Assembly: GCF_022179285.1 (NCBI RefSeq)
Contig: NZ_BPQO01000001.1
Coordinates: forward strand, 124,001 to 188,000
Reading direction: 5' to 3'
DNA from: Methylobacterium hispanicum
Lineage (GTDB): Bacteria; Pseudomonadota; Alphaproteobacteria; Rhizobiales; Beijerinckiaceae
Length of the DNA stretch: 64,000 bases
The translations under genes and the position numbers were made by a program. The notes beneath the pieces are model-generated. The model was not told the origin of the DNA. It did not search any database and was given only the letters and a program-made list of their open reading frames with translations. Within the stretch, counting starts at the first letter, position 1; each line of letters starts with the position of its first letter. Below, in pieces: positions 56,858 through 64,000 of this stretch.

Positions 56858-57557
56858 GGTCCGCACTCCCTCTTGCTCGCAAGGCCGACCGAGAGCCGGA
56901 CCCAAGGCGTCGTGCGATCGGCTTGCTCCAGGGCCAACTCACCTGCCCGGCGAGGTATCCAGCTGGTGCGGGCTGCGCCCGTGCGGTCTCGCTTCGCTCC
57001 CCTCTGATACCTCTGCCCTTCGGGCGTGCGCCTTCGGCGGTTGAGACCCACTTCGCTATCCACTGCCATGCAGGCCGAGCGGGTGCCCTCAGCGCCAATT
57101 ACGCGGGAACAGATAGCGTACCGCAGGTGCTCACCATGCCACCCGCGATGTGCTGCCGCCGAGCTGGTTAGCAGACCCCCTTCATCACCTCCTCATCCAA
57201 GGCGGCCCTGAGGTCACTGCACCGGATAGATTGGCTCACCTCCGCCCAACAGTCCTTATGTGGTCCTCTAGGTCCGCCCTGAAGTCGGCCTTGATGTTCC
57301 CTGGTATTGGTGCCTGAAGTGACCGAGATGGTCCCTACCTGAAGCGTTGGTGCACAAAGGTAGGGGCTACTTCATGCCCTCCCTGATGTCGGCCTTGGGT
57401 CGGCTTCAGGCGAACTGGTGATGAGGCGAGACCACTACCGCCACCATCCACCGAGAGGCGCCTCAAGGGCCTTCCGCCCAGTTCTGCCATAGCGACCGAT
57501 GCGGCGAGGGCAGCCACTGAGGCCCACCCCCCGGTATCCTTTATGTGGGCCATAACT
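56858..57557. other. 700-bp non-coding stretch with degenerate repeats
   Basis: No supported gene. 57206-57398 holds repeated CCTGA(A/T)GTC-type words; an 8-bp inverted repeat CCCTACCT (57333-57340) / AGGTAGGG (57358-57365) forms a possible hairpin. Confidence 0.45.
57206..57398. repeat. Cluster of degenerate CCTGAAGTC-type repeats
   Basis: Copies: CCCTGAGGTC 57206-57215, CCTGAAGTCGGCCTTG 57278-57293, GCCTGAAGTGACC 57312-57324, CCTGAAGCG 57338-57346, CCTGATGTCGGCCTTG 57382-57397 (15 of 16 match the second). They lie just 3' of the polymerase-like operon and recall iterons, but spacing is irregular. Confidence 0.45.
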
Positions 57558-58910
57558 TTAGTAGAGCGATTTCAAGAGGATGGGCAGGCGGTAGCCGGTT
57601 ATTGCCTCCGCTGCATCGCCCATGATGGTAGTAGCTTGGTGAGCCTGTGATTGCGCAACCATGAGTCCGTCGTGCATCGGTATCGCTGGTATCCTTTTTT
57701 CGGCCAGGGTGAGGAGCGCCGCTATGAGGATCTGGGACTCGATGAACATGAGCCGGAGCCCGATGCCCGTTTCGAAGATTCCCGCTAGGGCCGGGTGGCC
57801 GGCAAGAATGGCTCCCCTAAGCTGAAGCCCAGAGATGTTTGGCGGCAGCTCGCCTCTGGTGCCTCTAGGAGCCCGCGTGAGGGGCGAAGTCCGAAAGAGC
57901 ATGGCGAGGGCCGCCTTCTTCACTCCTGGCCGCCAGCGCGGCTCTGAGAGCCCCGGAATGACAGCGTAGAGGTCGCCTTCCGGCGGCGGCTGGCCAGCCT
58001 CCAGGTAGGCAAGGCGGAGGAACATGCTGGCGAAATCTAGGTCTGCTACTGGCTCACCCATGATGCGGATACCGCGGCGCTGAGCCTTGGGCAGGTTCTG
58101 CCACCACCCGAATAGCCGGCCGCCGAGGTCGAACCGCTCCGTTCCCTCCGGGGCATCTGGCGGAAGGTTGAAGTGGCGGCGGAGAAAGGGGAGACCGCAC
58201 TGGATAGATTGGCCTTGGGCATCCTCCAAGCGAATGTCCGCGTCGCCCAGGAAGGCGTTGATGATCCCCACCTCAGCCCTGAAGCGCCCCGTCACGGAGG
58301 CTTCTTGGTACTCGATGAGTTCGCGGCCTTCCTCCCGACCCGCGAAGTCCCGTTCCACCCGGCTGAGGAACACTGTCTCTCGCCCTGGTATCTGGCCGAA
58401 GTCGCGCTTGCTGATGCGAGAGCGGTGCAAGTCATCGGCAAACGAGCCCGCGGCCGTGATGGTGCTGGCTACGCGCTTCGTGGTGGACCGCTCCAGCCGA
58501 AGGATTCCATAGGCTGCCAACAGTTCCAGAATTTCAGGAAGGCGCCGAAAGCCCGACCGCTCATATCGGGAAGTCCGCTGCTTGGCTGCCCGAAGACTCA
58601 CCCCGATGGTCGGGGCCTCCATGGCAGCGGCAAAGGCGAGGTTGGCGAGGATTGCTCTGACGATGTTATCCCGGTTCTGCCGGTCTGCCGGACGGAGGCG
58701 GCGCTGACGGTCATGCTCCACCGCCCTGCCCCAGTTGAGAATGAGGTCTCCTGCAATTGTCTCCAGGTGAGGATCGCTGCACGAAAGCCAGGCGTCAAAC
58801 ATGATGTTGCGCAGAGGATTAGTTGCACGCGCAGGGCGGCTCTGAGCCCTCTCGACAGGACGATATGCCTCAACCTGTGCTGCCCGCATTGCTGTAACAG
58901 TATCACACAT
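57558..58910 (-). CDS. Family-A DNA polymerase-like palm protein
   Basis: About 450 residues. Motif A-like VADLDFASMFLRLAYLEAG (Asp near 290) is followed by DLYAVIP, then RWRPGVKKAALAMLF (an Arg-x6-Lys finger-helix-like stretch, near 325-339), FIESQILIAALLTLAEKRIPAIPMHDGLMV with His-Asp near 413 as motif C. Order and spacing match the polymerase half of small PolA-like proteins seen on mobile elements; no 5' or 3' exonuclease domain is present. Last gene of a three-gene operon. ATG 58910 lies 15 bp past the preceding stop. Polymerase activity is inferred. Confidence 0.65.
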   Translation of the reverse strand: MCDTVTAMRAAQVEAYRPVERAQSRPARATNPLRNIMFDAWLSCSDPHLETIAGDLILNWGRAVEHDRQRRLRPADRQNRDNIVRAILANLAFAAAMEAPTIGVSLRAAKQRTSRYERSGFRRLPEILELLAAYGILRLERSTTKRVASTITAAGSFADDLHRSRISKRDFGQIPGRETVFLSRVERDFAGREEGRELIEYQEASVTGRFRAEVGIINAFLGDADIRLEDAQGQSIQCGLPFLRRHFNLPPDAPEGTERFDLGGRLFGWWQNLPKAQRRGIRIMGEPVADLDFASMFLRLAYLEAGQPPPEGDLYAVIPGLSEPRWRPGVKKAALAMLFRTSPLTRAPRGTRGELPPNISGLQLRGAILAGHPALAGIFETGIGLRLMFIESQILIAALLTLAEKRIPAIPMHDGLMVAQSQAHQATTIMGDAAEAITGYRLPILLKSLY

Positions 58911-58924
58911 CTGCGCGTGACCCC

Positions 58925-59737
58925 TCACAGTCCGCGGGCTGCAGCGAGCTTCCGACGCCATGCCGGCTGCCACCCAGGCACCTGTGAAGGGTGCGGGCCA
59001 TGCTTCTCCCGCTTGAGTCGGCGAATGGTGTCACGCTCTCGGCTGGTGATGAGGTCGCAAATTTCCTCAGCCGCCTCGCCCATCACCCGGAGCACCCGGC
59101 CCGAGGATTTCGGGTAGACGTGCATCTCGGCCGGCGCGATGGTGCCGTTAGGGAGCGGGAAGTCCCATCTTCGATGGGTCCCGGACGCCAATCGGTGCAT
59201 GGCCTTGGCGGTCTGCACGATGCGGAACTCGCAGATTCGGTGGCTGTCCGCGTCATCCTCTACGAGGGCCGCCACTCCGAGGTGGATGGCCAGCAGGCGC
59301 TCCGGCTTCACGCCGGCCTCACGGAGCCGCGCGAATGCGACCTTAGCCCGGTACTTCGCCGAGCGCCGCTTCAGGTTCATCACTGGATCTACCGGCCCTG
59401 CGCCGTCGAGGAGACCCCGCAGCGACAGTAGAACGAGGGAGAGGATTGGGTCTGCGCGGTGCTGTCTGATCCATGCCAACGCGGTCTTCACGTAAGGACT
59501 CAGCTCAGTGGCGCGGATGGCCGGGGCGACGGGTGAGCCGAACCGAGCCTTGCGCTGCCCATGATAGGTGCAGAAGTTCCCGTTCAGGCCAGTGCCCGCG
59601 GCACGGCGGGTTGGCCGCCCGCAGCCCATCACCGTGCACTTCTCGAAGAAGTCCTGCTTGGGCGAGGCGACGCGGTGCGCAATCTCGGCCCTGCGCTTGC
59701 GGGAATCGGAGTGGCTGGTCATCAGGCTGCCGGCCAT
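58925..59737 (-). CDS. Hypothetical protein with Cys/His cluster
   Basis: 270 residues. The N-terminal CTVMGCGRPT ... NGNFCTYHG has three Cys and one His in a zinc-finger-like spacing (about 34-59). The rest is helical and basic (RRLKREKHGPHPSQV near the end), compatible with DNA or RNA binding. ATG 59737 overlaps the upstream stop (ATGA). No family recognised; the operon suggests a role with the polymerase-like protein. Confidence 0.65.
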   Translation of the reverse strand: MAGSLMTSHSDSRKRRAEIAHRVASPKQDFFEKCTVMGCGRPTRRAAGTGLNGNFCTYHGQRKARFGSPVAPAIRATELSPYVKTALAWIRQHRADPILSLVLLSLRGLLDGAGPVDPVMNLKRRSAKYRAKVAFARLREAGVKPERLLAIHLGVAALVEDDADSHRICEFRIVQTAKAMHRLASGTHRRWDFPLPNGTIAPAEMHVYPKSSGRVLRVMGEAAEEICDLITSRERDTIRRLKREKHGPHPSQVPGWQPAWRRKLAAARGL

Positions 59738-60321
59738 CAGTAGCCCGCGGTGCCCAGGAGCAATTCGTCGTGCAGGAGGAACAGCGCGTGCAGGTTACGC
59801 TCGTAGGCGTGCACGTCGGCAGCGGCCCGGTGCGCCAGCTCTACCGAATGGCGAGTGGCCACCTCGCGGGCATCCTTAGTGGGCTTGCCGGCGCCTTGCA
59901 GACTCAGAAGGCTCGGCCGGAGGTCGCCCGTGTCCTCACCCATGCGCACGCTCTGGTGCGGTCCCGCAGCAAGCACGATCCGCGACACCGGCATCGTGTC
60001 CTTGGGATGATCCGCGAAAGTAAGCTTCGGGTAGATCCTCCCCGCCGGGTCGCGCGATGAGCTGTTCCGGTTTGTCGTGATGCTGTTCCCAAAGCGCGTC
60101 AGCTCGAACAGGATGCCGGCGCTGGGGACATGCAACGTCATGACGACGGGCTTGATGGCGCCCACGCGGACCACGAACGCATCGTCCTCTAGCGGCAAGT
60201 CTGGTGCGATGACGGCGCTCCCTTTCGCCCAGTCAGGCGCGATGCTGAAGGCGTTCTGGCGGTCTACCAGTAGGCGTTCAGGCGTTAGGAGAGGTGACAC
60301 AAAAAATAAGGTCTCGGCCAC
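59737..60321 (-). CDS. Hypothetical protein, first of the polymerase-like operon
   Basis: 194 residues, beta-rich N-terminal half (ERLLVDRQNAFSIAPDW, DDAFVVRVGAIKPVVMTLHVPSAGILFELTRFG) and a helical C-terminal half (VELAHRAAADVHAYERNLHALFLLHDELLLG). The first half could be an OB-fold, as in single-strand DNA-binding proteins, but no clear motif supports this. ATACTAAGTAT (60370-60380), a perfect palindrome, lies 49 bp upstream. Confidence 0.6.
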   Translation of the reverse strand: MAETLFFVSPLLTPERLLVDRQNAFSIAPDWAKGSAVIAPDLPLEDDAFVVRVGAIKPVVMTLHVPSAGILFELTRFGNSITTNRNSSSRDPAGRIYPKLTFADHPKDTMPVSRIVLAAGPHQSVRMGEDTGDLRPSLLSLQGAGKPTKDAREVATRHSVELAHRAAADVHAYERNLHALFLLHDELLLGTAGY

Positions 60322-60818
60322 TTCAGGCTTCCTTTCAGATTAAAATTACAACGCGCAGCCTGGCCACAGATACTAAGTATACCTCAGCACCGAATCAGCA
60401 CGCCAAAGGCCGCGCGTGGTCGTTTTGGGAGCCACTATGCTCCGAACGCCAGGTCCTACGGGGTTAATGCTGGATAGAGAGTGACGACAGCCGGTGCGAC
60501 GGCCTCTGTTGCTTACAGATGCGAGAGCACATCTTGTTCGTCAATAGGGGGCGAGAAGCTCCGTTTTGGCCAGAGAGTACTCCCGCCAGCAACAATGTCC
60601 TTCCTGAGGACATTTGAATTGAATAGGCTCAATGACTTCGCACTGAGGATTTTCCTACTTCCGCAGTTGGGGCCGCTCCAAGCTGCGCCAGCGGATCCAA
60701 AAATGGCCGTTGCCTGCGACACCCTGCCACACAGTCGGCAGTTTACGACCCATCCCTCAAATCTGGAGCATGGTCGCTCCCGATGTTCGCGCGTAACGTC
60801 ACCCGGGCTAAGGCCCAC

Positions 60819-60944
60819 TCAGTACCGCTCGCCCACGTATTTGCCGGCGGCGTCGAAGCTCATGGACCGCTCATAGCCGAAGGCGTTCCAGAACCGATCA
60901 CACGCAACCCTGACAGAGCCCGCCTCACCGCCGTCGCCGTCCAC
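60819..60944 (-). CDS. Possible 41-residue protein
   Basis: GTG 60944 with GGCGGAG just upstream. The peptide reads VRVACDRFWNAFGYERSMSF then DAAGKYVGERY, with aromatic-rich, protein-like composition. It may be the end of a longer lost gene. No family recognised. Confidence 0.3.
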   Translation of the reverse strand: MDGDGGEAGSVRVACDRFWNAFGYERSMSFDAAGKYVGERY

Positions 60945-60999
60945 TCTCCGCCCTTGAGCGGCGTCGGCTGGCCCAACTCGTTAAGTCGCTTTGCCAGAC

Positions 61000-61050
61000 T
61001 GGTGTTTGCCGGTGCAGCTGTGGCTCAATCTACTGTGGCGCCGGCTCCAG
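61000..61050 (+). pseudogene. Copy of the signal-peptide segment of the gene at 62132
   Basis: About 45 of 51 bases match 62166-62216, including GTTTGCCGGTGC and CTGTGGCTCA, encoding FAGAAVAQS in both. The downstream part does not match, and the frame ends at 61136. It looks like a truncated duplicate. Confidence 0.55.
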
Positions 61051-61146
61051 CTACGGCGGCCAATGCCGCTCTAGATCAAGGTCGGATTGCGGAGTGGACG
61101 TTCTGCTCTAGGTTGAGACCCTGCTGTTCAGCCTGAGACCCACAAC

Positions 61147-61692
61147 ATGATCTTCGTGGCAGACGCAACCGGGCTTTGCGTTCACATCGGCGACGAGTGG
61201 ACAGCGCTGACAGGCCAGCCGGTCGCGGAAGGCCTCGGGCATGGTTGGGTATCACGGGTTCATCCTGAAGACCGCGGTATCGTGCTGGATATCGTGAAGG
61301 CTGCGGCCCGCACAGCCAGCGAGTTCAGCGTCAGGTACCGCATTCTGCGACCCGAAAATAAGCCATGCTGGGTTGCGGCCGGCTGTGTTCCCTCGATCGG
61401 GTTCCCCGAGGGGAAGTTCATCGGCTATCTCGGCTCACTGGTGAAACTGGCCGAGGACAGCACTGCGGGAATAACAGCTTACGGCCATGTCGGCCGCTTC
61501 ACCCCTCCGCCGGCCCATGGCCTGACTGCGCCGCAAGACAAACTAGACCGGATAGCCGATCACCTAATCATGGCGCACTCCCTGATCGAGAGCGATGGCG
61601 CCAAGGCTGCCCTGCCAGGGCTGCGGATGGCGCTGTTTGAAGTGGGCCGCGCCTTGGCAGCCCGGGACAGGACCCAACCGATCCTCAACTAA
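61147..61692 (+). CDS. PAS-domain protein on the island
   Basis: 181 residues. PAS_3-type domain about 1-105 (FVADATGLCVHIGDEWTALTG, GHGWVSRVHPEDRGIVLDIV, FSVRYRILRPENKPCWVAAG), then a helical tail (LDRIADHLIMAHSLIESDGAKAALPGLRMALFEVG). No kinase or output domain. The PAS start is very close to the N-terminus, so this may be the remnant of a longer kinase or a free sensor. Confidence 0.72.
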   Translation: MIFVADATGLCVHIGDEWTALTGQPVAEGLGHGWVSRVHPEDRGIVLDIVKAAARTASEFSVRYRILRPENKPCWVAAGCVPSIGFPEGKFIGYLGSLVKLAEDSTAGITAYGHVGRFTPPPAHGLTAPQDKLDRIADHLIMAHSLIESDGAKAALPGLRMALFEVGRALAARDRTQPILN

Positions 61693-61820
61693 GTGGGTAC
61701 GCCGGGTTTCGACTTGGCCGGGCGGCGTCCATGCGGCCATACCGGTATGAACGGATCATTCTAGCGACTCCCAAGAGTGGCTATGATCCCCGGCCAATCG
61801 GAGATGAAGACCCTAAGCTT

Positions 61821-62057
61821 ATGACCAGCGAGGCCAACATGCGCCTTCACAATGAGGCATCGGCCGCAGTCGTCCGGATCGCCAAGATATTAGGCGTGCC
61901 AACCTCCGCGTTCGATGACCCATTGGATAAGGCGAGCGCAGAGATCCAAGAGGTTTTGGCCATCTTTGCCAACCTGCGATGCCCTAATGCTCGTCAACGC
62001 TGCCTGGAATACCTGAGAGCAGAGGCGAAGCGACACGAGATGAGGCCATTTGGCTAG
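61821..62057 (+). CDS. Small hypothetical protein, regulator-tail-like
   Basis: 78 residues from ATG 61821 (the frame is open from 61731). The end reads EVLAIFANLRCPNARQRCLEYLRAEAKR, similar to the C-terminal tail of Xre-type regulators of Rhizobiales, but no HTH is present. Function unknown. Confidence 0.5.
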   Translation: MTSEANMRLHNEASAAVVRIAKILGVPTSAFDDPLDKASAEIQEVLAIFANLRCPNARQRCLEYLRAEAKRHEMRPFG

Positions 62058-62131
62058 TGCTGCGCGGCTGCCGCCGTGAACCCTCGCGCCGTCCCGCACG
62101 TTCGGCATCGTACCAATCGCGAGGTTTTACT

Positions 62132-62404
62132 ATGCGCTCAGTTCTGCTTGCCCTACCGCTAGCCGTGGCGTTTGCCGGTGCGGCTGTGGCTCAGTCTGCT
62201 GTGACGCCCGCTCCAGGCGCTCCCGCTCCGGGCGCTCCTGGCGTAGCGGCGCCGCTCACCGGTGCGACCGGCTCTCCGGCCGCAGGCAGCTATTCCCCGA
62301 CCGGCCGTCCTGCCGACTCGATCTCCAACGACTCTTCCGCGGCCGGCAACGCAGGACAGCCTTCGCGCGTGGCGCCTCAGGGTGGTGGTGGTAGCAGCCG
62401 TTGA
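62132..62404 (+). CDS. Small secreted Ala/Pro/Gly-rich protein
   Basis: 90 residues. Signal peptide MRSVLLALPLAVAFAGAAVA with likely cleavage before QSAVTP, then a Pro/Ala/Gly/Ser-rich unstructured region ending GGGGSSR. Similar small exported proteins are common in Methylobacterium. Its signal region is copied at 61000-61050. Confidence 0.65.
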   Translation: MRSVLLALPLAVAFAGAAVAQSAVTPAPGAPAPGAPGVAAPLTGATGSPAAGSYSPTGRPADSISNDSSAAGNAGQPSRVAPQGGGGSSR

Positions 62405-62536
62405 TAGGTGTTGCCCCTCAGGTATACCAGCAGCGGTTGTGGTGGGTTAGGTTGACCGCAGTTCGGTAATCGAGACCCCGGACCACCTGAGCGGCGCGGC
62501 CTTCATGGGTTCGCGCCGTTTCCTTTCGCGGGTGCC

Positions 62537-63172
62537 TCAGGCATTCCATCTCGCTAACGCCGCCGCAGCCTCCTCAGGGTTGGCCGCGATGCGATAGACA
62601 GTCTGCCGCGTCACGCCAGTTGCCTGCGCCGTAGCAGTCACTGATTTGCCCTGGGCGAGGAGCTGTTGCACGACCTCAAGCTGCGCCACGTTGTAGCTCG
62701 GCTTGCGGCCCCGGTAGGCGTCCTCGCGGCCCTTAGCGTGCTCGATGCCGGCCTTCTGTGCTTCCTTGGTCGCCTCCGCTTGGGCCTGCGCCGTGGCTGC
62801 CATGAAGCCGATCAGCGCATCTCGCACGGCCTGCTGCATTGGGTCTGACGTAGCGCCATCAAAGGTGAGGTTGTTGATGACGGTGCGGACGATCACGCCC
62901 CGCCGCATCAACTCCCGGATGGTGTCACACACGTCCCCGTAGTTGCGCCCGAGGCGGTCCACCCAGCGCACCACTAGCGTATCCCCGCGGCGGAGCATGT
63001 CGAACAGCCTACGGCCCTGCAGGCGGTCTCGGAGGGCGGTGGTGAGGCCCGAGGCCCCCTCGTCCGCCACCACCTCGTCTACCTTGAAGCCTGCTCCTTC
63101 CGCCTGCTTGCGCTGATGGGCGAGGGTCTGCTCCGCTGTCGAGACGCGGGCGTAGAGGATGGTCTGAGACAA
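62537..63172 (-). CDS. Serine recombinase (resolvase/invertase family)
   Basis: 211 residues. Catalytic Ser11 in ILYARVSTAEQ, then LVVRWVDRLGRNYGDV with the conserved Arg residues, and a C-terminal HTH_7-type domain (LEVVQQLLAQGKSVTATAQATGVTRQTVYRI). The length is that of Tn3-type resolvases. The region upstream carries repeated GTCCG/GTCCA words like a res site, which supports resolution or inversion of a neighbouring element. Confidence 0.92.
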   Translation of the reverse strand: MSQTILYARVSTAEQTLAHQRKQAEGAGFKVDEVVADEGASGLTTALRDRLQGRRLFDMLRRGDTLVVRWVDRLGRNYGDVCDTIRELMRRGVIVRTVINNLTFDGATSDPMQQAVRDALIGFMAATAQAQAEATKEAQKAGIEHAKGREDAYRGRKPSYNVAQLEVVQQLLAQGKSVTATAQATGVTRQTVYRIAANPEEAAAALARWNA

Positions 63173-63178
63173 AGCGTT

Positions 63179-63290
63179 CGTCCGAATGGGTGCTGTCCAT
63201 TAGAACGGCCGTCCGCAAGCCGAAGTCAACCCTTACGGACGTGCTTTCGGACAGCTTGGCGCCTGTCCACTGCGGTATACCTTTGTGGAC
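63179..63290. promoter_or_regulatory. res-like site upstream of the serine recombinase
   Basis: Seven GTCC/GGAC words: CGTCCG 63179, TGTCCA 63194, CGTCCG 63210, CGGAC 63236, CGGAC 63248, TGTCCAC 63264 and GTGGAC 63285. The last two form the inverted pair GTCCAC-N14-GTGGAC (63265-63290), the size of a resolvase subsite. It also contains the promoters of both flanking genes. Confidence 0.5.
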
Positions 63291-63327
63291 GGTAGGCATT
63301 TGTTAGGCAAACCAGACGGCGGCGAGA

Positions 63328-63780
63328 ATGACGAGCCAAGGCGAGACCACCAAGCGCTTCAGCCAAGCCGCCATTGAGGCTGCCAACCGGGCCGAGGCCA
63401 CGGCACTCCTCATCAGGTGCGGCTTCCGCGTCTACCGGCCCGAAGCCGACATTGAGGGTGAGGACCTAGTGCTCCGCCAGCCAGCCGGAATGCTGATCCC
63501 CGTGCAGCTCAAGCCCCGGATCTACGTGGACGGACAGCGATATAGCGGCTTGGGCTTATTCATGCTCTTTCCGCTCGGCCCCTTCACACCAGCAGCACCG
63601 CGCCCGTGGTTTCTGACCCCGCACGATCCCCTGTATGCCGAGGTCGAGAAGCGCCATGGGCACACGCCGAAGTGGACTGGCCGTTGGCATAGCGCCTACC
63701 CCGGCAGCGCACTGCGGGAGTATCTTGCGCCGTTCGAGGTCACCCCGCCGGCCGAACCTGAAGCGCCTGAGCCTGCCTAG
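63328..63780 (+). CDS. Hypothetical protein with PD-(D/E)XK-like pattern
   Basis: 150 residues. RVYRPEADIEGEDLVLRQ followed by MLIPVQLKPRIYVD gives Glu/Asp ... Gln-Leu-Lys spacing like restriction-endonuclease-fold proteins such as DUF4365. The C-terminus is Pro/Glu-rich. It is divergent from the resolvase across the res-like region. Nuclease activity is inferred only. Confidence 0.6.
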   Translation: MTSQGETTKRFSQAAIEAANRAEATALLIRCGFRVYRPEADIEGEDLVLRQPAGMLIPVQLKPRIYVDGQRYSGLGLFMLFPLGPFTPAAPRPWFLTPHDPLYAEVEKRHGHTPKWTGRWHSAYPGSALREYLAPFEVTPPAEPEAPEPA

Positions 63781-63805
63781 CCCACGGGCCGGAGCACCGT
63801 GATCA

Positions 63806-63850
63806 CCCACCCCCGGCCTCGCGTTGGCCTGAAGGGGAACCGGGGGTGGG
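63806..63850 (+). terminator. Hairpin downstream of the last gene
   Basis: CCCACCCCCGG (63806-63816) and CCGGGGGTGGG (63840-63850) form a perfect 11-bp stem with a 23-base loop, 26 bp past the stop codon; no T-run follows, so termination strength is uncertain. I see nothing else in 63851-64000. Confidence 0.45.
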
Positions 63851-64000
63851 TACAGGGGGGAAATTCAATCCGCCACCACGAGAGTGACCCCTCAAATTCA
63901 TGACCCCTGTGGGTAGTTCGGGCTATCACCCTGGCTCGAGCCCTGAGCGTAACGCTGCCCCCGCATGGTCTGTCACCTTGCGTTCCTTGGTCTCGCGAGG

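Larger units (their letters stand above)
60322..61146. other. 825-bp stretch with remnants
   Basis: No firm gene. It holds the palindrome at 60370-60380, a possible 41-codon minus-strand gene (60819-60944) and a copy of a signal-peptide segment (61000-61050). Frames at 60481-60876 (plus) and 60513-60818 (minus) overlap each other and cannot be chosen between. Confidence 0.45.

Noticed and set aside
60481..60876. 131-codon plus frame and 101-codon minus frame at 60513-60818
   Set aside because: They overlap, neither has a good ribosome-binding sequence or family sequence; the minus one has a CRLCG motif but is not convincing.

Overview
The window reads as chromosome of a GC-rich alphaproteobacterium, most likely Methylobacterium or a close relative. 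The support is very high GC, dense same-strand operons joined by ATGA or GTGA overlaps, an oxalyl-CoA decarboxylase and formyl-CoA transferase pair, TadE/TadG-type genes and short palindromic repeats. The genus is an inference from gene content; no rRNA is present.

Layout. 1-8441: a palindromic repeat cluster, an MFS transporter, a PhoP/PhoQ-like two-component pair facing a small membrane protein across a back-to-back operator, then a metallophosphoesterase, an ArsB-type permease and a duplicated YdcZ-type transporter. 8453-20088 (minus strand): one eleven-gene unit holding an amidohydrolase, a kynurenine-formamidase-like hydrolase, a molybdenum hydroxylase (CoxL, CoxM and a CoxS-CoxG fusion), a complete Liv-type ABC importer and a Rieske ferredoxin. 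It faces a MarR regulator across a 20-bp palindrome and looks like an uptake and ring-hydroxylation/ring-opening pathway for an unidentified small, probably nitrogen-containing compound. 20770-26108: a CHASE/PAS hybrid kinase divergent from a LuxR-type response regulator and a free Hpt protein. 26434-33026: a Crp/Fnr regulator with an odd C-terminal tail, TadE/TadG-like genes, small proteins, and a decayed VWA/DUF5682 locus. 33928-38735: oxalate catabolism (oxc plus, and frc minus) separated by a hydrolase, an Imm50-like gene and a 192-bp MITE. 38868-52013: PAS, OsmC and SnoaL-like proteins, the biotin-independent malonate decarboxylase operon mdcACDEGBH with a divergent GntR regulator, an FAD-linked oxidase, a GH13 enzyme and an OhrR-like regulator.

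52389 to the end: tRNA-Arg(ACG) followed at once by a tyrosine integrase marks the left end of a genomic island that runs past the window. Its cargo includes a lower-GC two-gene module (DUF4365 nuclease-like protein plus an unknown 389-residue partner), a three-gene operon whose last product looks like a reduced family-A DNA polymerase, a PAS protein, a serine resolvase with a res-like region, and a second possible PD-(D/E)XK protein.

The best candidates for undescribed biology are the DUF4365 module, the polymerase-like operon, the eleven-gene catabolic unit, and an inverted-repeat element sitting in frame inside mdcB.
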